Source: Nitrosovibrio sp. Nv17
GTDB taxonomy: Bacteria > Pseudomonadota > Gammaproteobacteria > Burkholderiales > Nitrosomonadaceae
Reading direction: 5' to 3'
Assembly (NCBI RefSeq): GCF_900119085.1
Contig: NZ_FPIQ01000004.1
Coordinates: 62,001-126,000, forward strand
DNA: 64,000 nt
The notes beneath the pieces were generated by a model, which searched no databases, was not told the origin of the DNA, and was given only the letters and a program-made list of their open reading frames with translations. The position numbers were made by a program, and so were the translations under genes. This document shows positions 60,093-64,000 of the stretch, one piece after another; the stretch's first letter is position 1, and every line of letters starts with the position of its first letter.

Positions 60093-60809
60093 ATGGCGAC
60101 CAGCGTCTTCAGGCGCATCCTTCTCAAGCTTTCCGGCGAAGCGCTGATGGGCGAGGATGACTATGGCATCAACCGTGCCATGATCGATCGTATCGCGGTG
60201 GAAATCGGAGACGTGAGCCGTCTCGGCGTGCAGATCGGCGTGGTCATCGGCGGAGGCAACATTTTCCGCGGCATGACGTCCGCCGAAGACGGGATGGATC
60301 GTGCGAATGCCGACTACATGGGCATGCTGGCCACGGTCATGAACGGCCTGGCGCTCCAGGAGGCGCTGCGCCGGGCCGGCCTGGCGAGCCGCGTTCAGTC
60401 CGCGCTGCGGATCGACCAGGTGGTGGAGCCCTACGTCCGCGGCAAGGCGCTGCGCTATCTGGAGGCAGGCAAAGTGGTCGTCTTCGTCGCCGGAACCGGC
60501 AATCCCTTCTTTACCACCGACACCGCCGCCGCCCTGCGCGGCATGGAAATGAACGTGGACATCGTGCTCAAGGCCACCAAGGTGGATGGCATCTATACCG
60601 ATGATCCAAAGACGAATCCCGACGCCGCGCGCTACCGCAGCCTGTCGTTCGACGAAGCCATCGGCCGGAACCTGCGGGTGATGGATGCCACCGCCCTGAC
60701 GCTCTGCCGCGACCACAAGCTGTCGCTCAACGTGTTCAGCATCTTCAAGGCGGGTGCGCTCAGGCGGATCGTGCTGGGCGAGGACGAGGGAACCGTGGTG
60801 CAGGCCTGA
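60093..60809 (+). CDS. pyrH: UMP kinase
   Basis: A 238-residue amino-acid-kinase-fold UMP kinase making UDP. It starts 5 bp after tsf. [21 protein letters not shown], the [14 protein letters not shown] segment and [13 protein letters not shown] are typical. Confidence 0.98.
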   Translation: MATSVFRRILLKLSGEALMGEDDYGINRAMIDRIAVEIGDVSRLGVQIGVVIGGGNIFRGMTSAEDGMDRANADYMGMLATVMNGLALQEALRRAGLASRVQSALRIDQVVEPYVRGKALRYLEAGKVVVFVAGTGNPFFTTDTAAALRGMEMNVDIVLKATKVDGIYTDDPKTNPDAARYRSLSFDEAIGRNLRVMDATALTLCRDHKLSLNVFSIFKAGALRRIVLGEDEGTVVQA

Positions 60810-60893
60810 AAACCTGCGCACGTCGCGTTCCATTCCGGCCACCGCCGGGGCGCGCCGCGGGAACACCGCCGTTTTCCCGTAACCTAAACTGCC

Positions 60894-61451
60894 ATGACTG
60901 CCGACATCAAGAAATCCGCTGAACAGAAAATGCAGAAAAGCCTGGACGCGCTGCGACAGGATCTGGGCAAGATACGCACCGGGCGGGCCCACACGGGGCT
61001 GTTGGACCACATCACGGTCGACTATTACGGCGCCGCCACGCCCATCGGCCAGGTGGCCAGCGTCAACCTGCTGGACGCCCGCACCATCGGCGTCGCGCCC
61101 TGGGAAAAGAAGCTGCTGGGTGCGATCGAGAAGGCGATCCGCAATTCCGATCTGGGGTTGAACCCCGCCACCGTGGGCGAGATCATCCGGGTGCCCATGC
61201 CGCCGCTGACCGAGGAGCGTCGCCGCGACCTGACCAAGATCGTGAAGCAGGAGGCGGAAACCGCGCGCGTCGCGATGCGCAACGTCCGGCGCGACGCCAA
61301 TGCCCAGCTGAAGGATCTGCTCAAGGAGAAGGCGATCGCCGAGGATGACGAGCGCCGCGGGCAGGAGGAAATCCAGAAGCTCACCGATCGCTATATTTCC
61401 GAGATCGACAAGCTGCTGCAAACCAAGGAAGCGGAACTCATGGCAGTCTGA
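60894..61451 (+). CDS. frr: Ribosome recycling factor
   Basis: A 185-residue two-domain factor that splits post-termination ribosomes. [15 protein letters not shown], the central [10 protein letters not shown] and [11 protein letters not shown] are the expected motifs and the length is standard. It lies 84 bp after pyrH. Confidence 0.98.
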   Translation: MTADIKKSAEQKMQKSLDALRQDLGKIRTGRAHTGLLDHITVDYYGAATPIGQVASVNLLDARTIGVAPWEKKLLGAIEKAIRNSDLGLNPATVGEIIRVPMPPLTEERRRDLTKIVKQEAETARVAMRNVRRDANAQLKDLLKEKAIAEDDERRGQEEIQKLTDRYISEIDKLLQTKEAELMAV

Positions 61452-61596
61452 ACAGCCTGCCGTCGGCTGCGGGACTGGAGGTTCGGCTCCCGGCTCCGGG
61501 GGGTGCCCGCTTCACCGCACATTCCTCATATCCTTGATATCGGTCCAGCATGCGCACCTTCCGTGAAGGAAACCACGGCCTCATTGAACTTCCCTT

Positions 61597-62415
61597 ATGT
61601 CCCTGATCACCAGTTCAACACGCGAGATACCCGAAACCGGCCAGGTTCCGCGGCATATCGCCATCATCATGGACGGGAACGGACGCTGGGCGAAAAGGCG
61701 CTTCATGCCGCGCGTGGCCGGACACAAGCGTGGGGTCGAGACGGTGCGGGCAGCGATCAAGGCGTGCGTCGAACACGGGGTGGAGTATCTCACCCTGTTC
61801 GCCTTCAGCAGCGAGAACTGGCGCAGGCCGGTGGACGAGGTCACCTTCCTCATGCAGCTCTTCATCACGGTGCTGGAGCAGGAGGTCGTCAAGCTGCATG
61901 AAAACGGCATCCGCTTCAAGGTGATCGGAGATCTGTCGAGATTCGAGCCCAGGATCGTCGAGTTCGTTCGCAACGGTGAGGTGCTGACTGCCGACAATAC
62001 CCGCTTCACCCTGACCATCGCAGCCAACTACGGCGGGCGCTGGGACATCATGCAGGCGGTCCGCCGGATGCTGGCGCAGCGCCCGGAACTGGCGATCGGC
62101 TTCGGGGAGGAGGATTTGATGCCGTACTTCGCGCTGAACTACGCCCCGGAACCCGATCTGTTCATCCGTACCGGCGGGGAAAAACGCATCAGCAATTTCC
62201 TGCTGTGGCAGCTGGCGTATACGGAACTGTATTTTACCGATACGCTGTGGCCCGATTTCGACCGGCGCGCGCTGGATCTGGCGATCCGCTCCTACCAGCA
62301 GCGCGAGCGCCGTTTCGGCCGCACCAGCGAGCAGCTCCAGTCGGCGGTTGCGGCGGGCGAGCGCAAGAAGATCGCCGAGAAGATGTCCACCAAGAAAGCG
62401 GTGAAACTGGGCTAG
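61597..62415 (+). CDS. uppS: Undecaprenyl diphosphate synthase
   Basis: A 272-residue cis-prenyltransferase that makes the lipid carrier for peptidoglycan and polysaccharide. The catalytic [13 protein letters not shown] (about residues 24-36), FSSENWRRP, and [15 protein letters not shown] are all present. It lies 145 bp after frr in the conserved frr-uppS-cdsA-dxr order. It also feeds the WecA-like transferase in this window. Confidence 0.97.
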   Translation: MSLITSSTREIPETGQVPRHIAIIMDGNGRWAKRRFMPRVAGHKRGVETVRAAIKACVEHGVEYLTLFAFSSENWRRPVDEVTFLMQLFITVLEQEVVKLHENGIRFKVIGDLSRFEPRIVEFVRNGEVLTADNTRFTLTIAANYGGRWDIMQAVRRMLAQRPELAIGFGEEDLMPYFALNYAPEPDLFIRTGGEKRISNFLLWQLAYTELYFTDTLWPDFDRRALDLAIRSYQQRERRFGRTSEQLQSAVAAGERKKIAEKMSTKKAVKLG

Positions 62416-62448
62416 CCTCGAACGGCCGGCTGCCCGCGCCCGCATTCC

Positions 62449-63273
62449 ATGCTCAAGACCCGGATCCTGACCGCCGTTCTCATGCTGCTCCTGTTCCTGG
62501 CGGCGCTGCTCTACCTGTCCGCGATCTTCTGGACCCTCCTGCTGCTGGTTCTCACGGTGGCCGGCGCATGGGAATGGGGCAGGCTCGCGAAGCTGCCTCT
62601 GAGACAGTTCATCGCCTACCTGCTCCTGACCGCGCTCATCGGCGGCGAGCTGCTGTTCGCGCTGGGCGACGCCGTGCTGGCCGACTCCCATACCGGCATC
62701 TTTCTCTGGGCATACGGGACATCGGCCATATTCTGGATGGTGGTCGTCCCCTTGCTGTTCGCACTCGACCGCCTTCCCGGCAATCCGGCAGTCCTGGGAT
62801 TGATGGGCTGGATACTGCTGTTTCCCACCTGCTTCGCCCTGTTCCAATTGCGTGCGATCGATCCGCTATGGCTGCTGGGTCTGATGGCCACGGTCTGGAT
62901 CTCGGACAGTGCGGCGTATTTCGCCGGACGCGCCTGGGGCCGGCGCAAGCTCGCACCACGGATCAGCCCGGGCAAGACCTGGGAAGGGGTGGCGGGCGCG
63001 CTGGCCGCTGTGGCGCTGTATGCGGCCATATGGATCGGCCTTGCCGGGGAAAGGGTCGATGGCGTGCTGCTGTTCCTGCTGCTGATGGCGCTCGTGCCGC
63101 TGGGCATCGTCGGCGATCTGTTCGAGTCGGCGATGAAGCGCTACGCCGGCGTCAAGGACAGCGGCAATATTTTGCCCGGCCACGGTGGTATACTTGACCG
63201 CATCGATGCGCTGACGTCGACGTTGCCGATTGCCGCCCTGGCGCTCCTGTTCCTACAATCCGAGCTACGATAG
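62449..63273 (+). CDS. cdsA: Phosphatidate cytidylyltransferase
   Basis: A 274-residue integral membrane enzyme making CDP-diacylglycerol. The CdsA signature SAMKRYAGVKDSGNILPGHG followed by GILDRIDA lies at the C-terminus (about residues 226-254). Multiple membrane helices precede it. It is 33 bp after uppS, and the dxr gene starts 3 bp after its stop. Confidence 0.96.
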   Translation: MLKTRILTAVLMLLLFLAALLYLSAIFWTLLLLVLTVAGAWEWGRLAKLPLRQFIAYLLLTALIGGELLFALGDAVLADSHTGIFLWAYGTSAIFWMVVVPLLFALDRLPGNPAVLGLMGWILLFPTCFALFQLRAIDPLWLLGLMATVWISDSAAYFAGRAWGRRKLAPRISPGKTWEGVAGALAAVALYAAIWIGLAGERVDGVLLFLLLMALVPLGIVGDLFESAMKRYAGVKDSGNILPGHGGILDRIDALTSTLPIAALALLFLQSELR

Positions 63274-63276
63274 CCC

Positions 63277-64000
63277 ATGCGCCACCTCACCATTCTCGGC
63301 TCCACCGGCACCATAGGCGTCAATACCCTCGATGTCGTGGTTCGACACCCGGGCAGGTTCCGCGTGGCGGCGCTGACCGGTCATCGCAACGTGGAAAGAA
63401 TGCTGGAGCAGTGTCGCCTCGTCCGGCCAGAGCATGCGGTGATGCTGGACGCCACCAGCGCCGAGCAGCTGCGCTCGGGCATCCGTGCGGAAGGGCTGGC
63501 CATCGAGGTGGGATGCGGTGTCGAATCGCTGGAGAAGGTGGCGTCGCTGCCCGAGGTGGACACCGTGATGGCGGCAATCGTCGGCGCCGCCGGGATACGC
63601 CCGACGTTCGCCGCGGCCGCGGCCGGCAAGCGCGTGCTGCTCGCCAACAAGGAAACCATGGTGATGGCGGGGCGGATCTTCATGGACGTGGTGCGGCGCG
63701 GCCGTGCCACGCTGCTGCCGATAGACAGCGAGCACAACGCCATCTTCCAGTCGCTGCCGCAGTCCTTCCGGGGAGACCTGGAGGCGGTGGGCGTGCGCCG
63801 GATCCTGCTCACGGCGTCCGGCGGGCCGTTCCGGAGGCTCGCCCTGGAGGCGCTGGAAGCCGTCACGCCGGGGCAGGCGTGCGCCCACCCCAACTGGGTG
63901 ATGGGTCAGAAGATCTCGGTCGATTCCGCCACCATGATGAACAAGGGCCTGGAGGTGATCGAGGCGCACTGGCTGTTCGACGCCGCGCCCGAGAAGATCC
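63277..64000 (+). CDS. dxr: 1-deoxy-D-xylulose 5-phosphate reductoisomerase (3' partial)
   Basis: The first 241 residues are present before the window ends. Dxr carries out the first committed step of the MEP isoprenoid pathway with NADPH. GSTGTIG (NADPH motif, usually GSTGSIG), [32 protein letters not shown] and [20 protein letters not shown] are intact, so the NADPH and metal/substrate sites seen so far are normal. It begins immediately after cdsA. Confidence 0.96.
   Translation, partial: MRHLTILGSTGTIGVNTLDVVVRHPGRFRVAALTGHRNVERMLEQCRLVRPEHAVMLDATSAEQLRSGIRAEGLAIEVGCGVESLEKVASLPEVDTVMAAIVGAAGIRPTFAAAAAGKRVLLANKETMVMAGRIFMDVVRRGRATLLPIDSEHNAIFQSLPQSFRGDLEAVGVRRILLTASGGPFRRLALEALEAVTPGQACAHPNWVMGQKISVDSATMMNKGLEVIEAHWLFDAAPEKI

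Overview
The window comes from a high-GC, Gram-negative bacterium, most likely a betaproteobacterium. The evidence is gene order and content: rpsB-tsf-pyrH-frr-uppS-cdsA-dxr, smc-zipA-ligA, a zapA/zapB-like pair followed by 6S RNA, an S-methyl-thioinosine phosphorylase gene, and a PEP-CTERM exported protein beside polysaccharide genes. The genus cannot be fixed from the sequence alone.

Positions 1-15400 hold a plus-strand defence-type operon. In order it encodes a helicase with a DUF1998-like C-terminus (5' end outside the window), an SNF2/RapA-type helicase, a Schlafen AlbA_2 plus winged-helix protein, a very large adenine-specific DNA methylase, a coiled-coil SMC-like ATPase and an HNH nuclease. 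It recalls DISARM class 1 and Druantia, but the combination is not one I know. Two features could switch it: an 11-bp tandem repeat inside the AlbA_2 gene, whose copy number sets the reading frame, and a one-base deletion exactly in the methylase NPPW motif. The operon ends in a seventh gene cut after five codons by a sequence resembling an insertion-sequence end.

Positions 15600-27600 hold a 23-codon membrane-peptide ORF, a TetR regulator with a TPR protein (leaderless promoter with a palindromic operator), a catalase, 6S RNA with its terminator, the zapA/zapB-like division pair, an MsbA-like ABC protein with a degenerate ATPase site, a nucleotide-sugar dehydratase plus polyprenyl-phosphate sugar-1-phosphate transferase, and a dicarboxylate/amino-acid symporter.

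Positions 27600-45800 hold a BNR-repeat protein and TonB receptor pair behind a perfect palindrome, serB, an SH3-domain lipoprotein, a diguanylate cyclase, mfd, recJ, a DUF1207-like outer-membrane protein, an SMR efflux protein, a PEP-CTERM protein with a G8 tract, mltD and queF.

Positions 46000-64000 are housekeeping. smc-zipA-ligA-galU-hpt-mtiP-def runs on the plus strand. aroK, an EF-hand protein and a YqjD/YqjE-type membrane cassette run on the minus strand. The translation and envelope operon rpsB-tsf-pyrH-frr-uppS-cdsA-dxr then runs off the right edge. Most of the genome segment is ordinary core sequence; the unusual biology lies in the first 15.4 kb, with smaller oddities at the MsbA-like gene, the PEP-CTERM gene, the ligA start and the regulated TetR and TonB loci.
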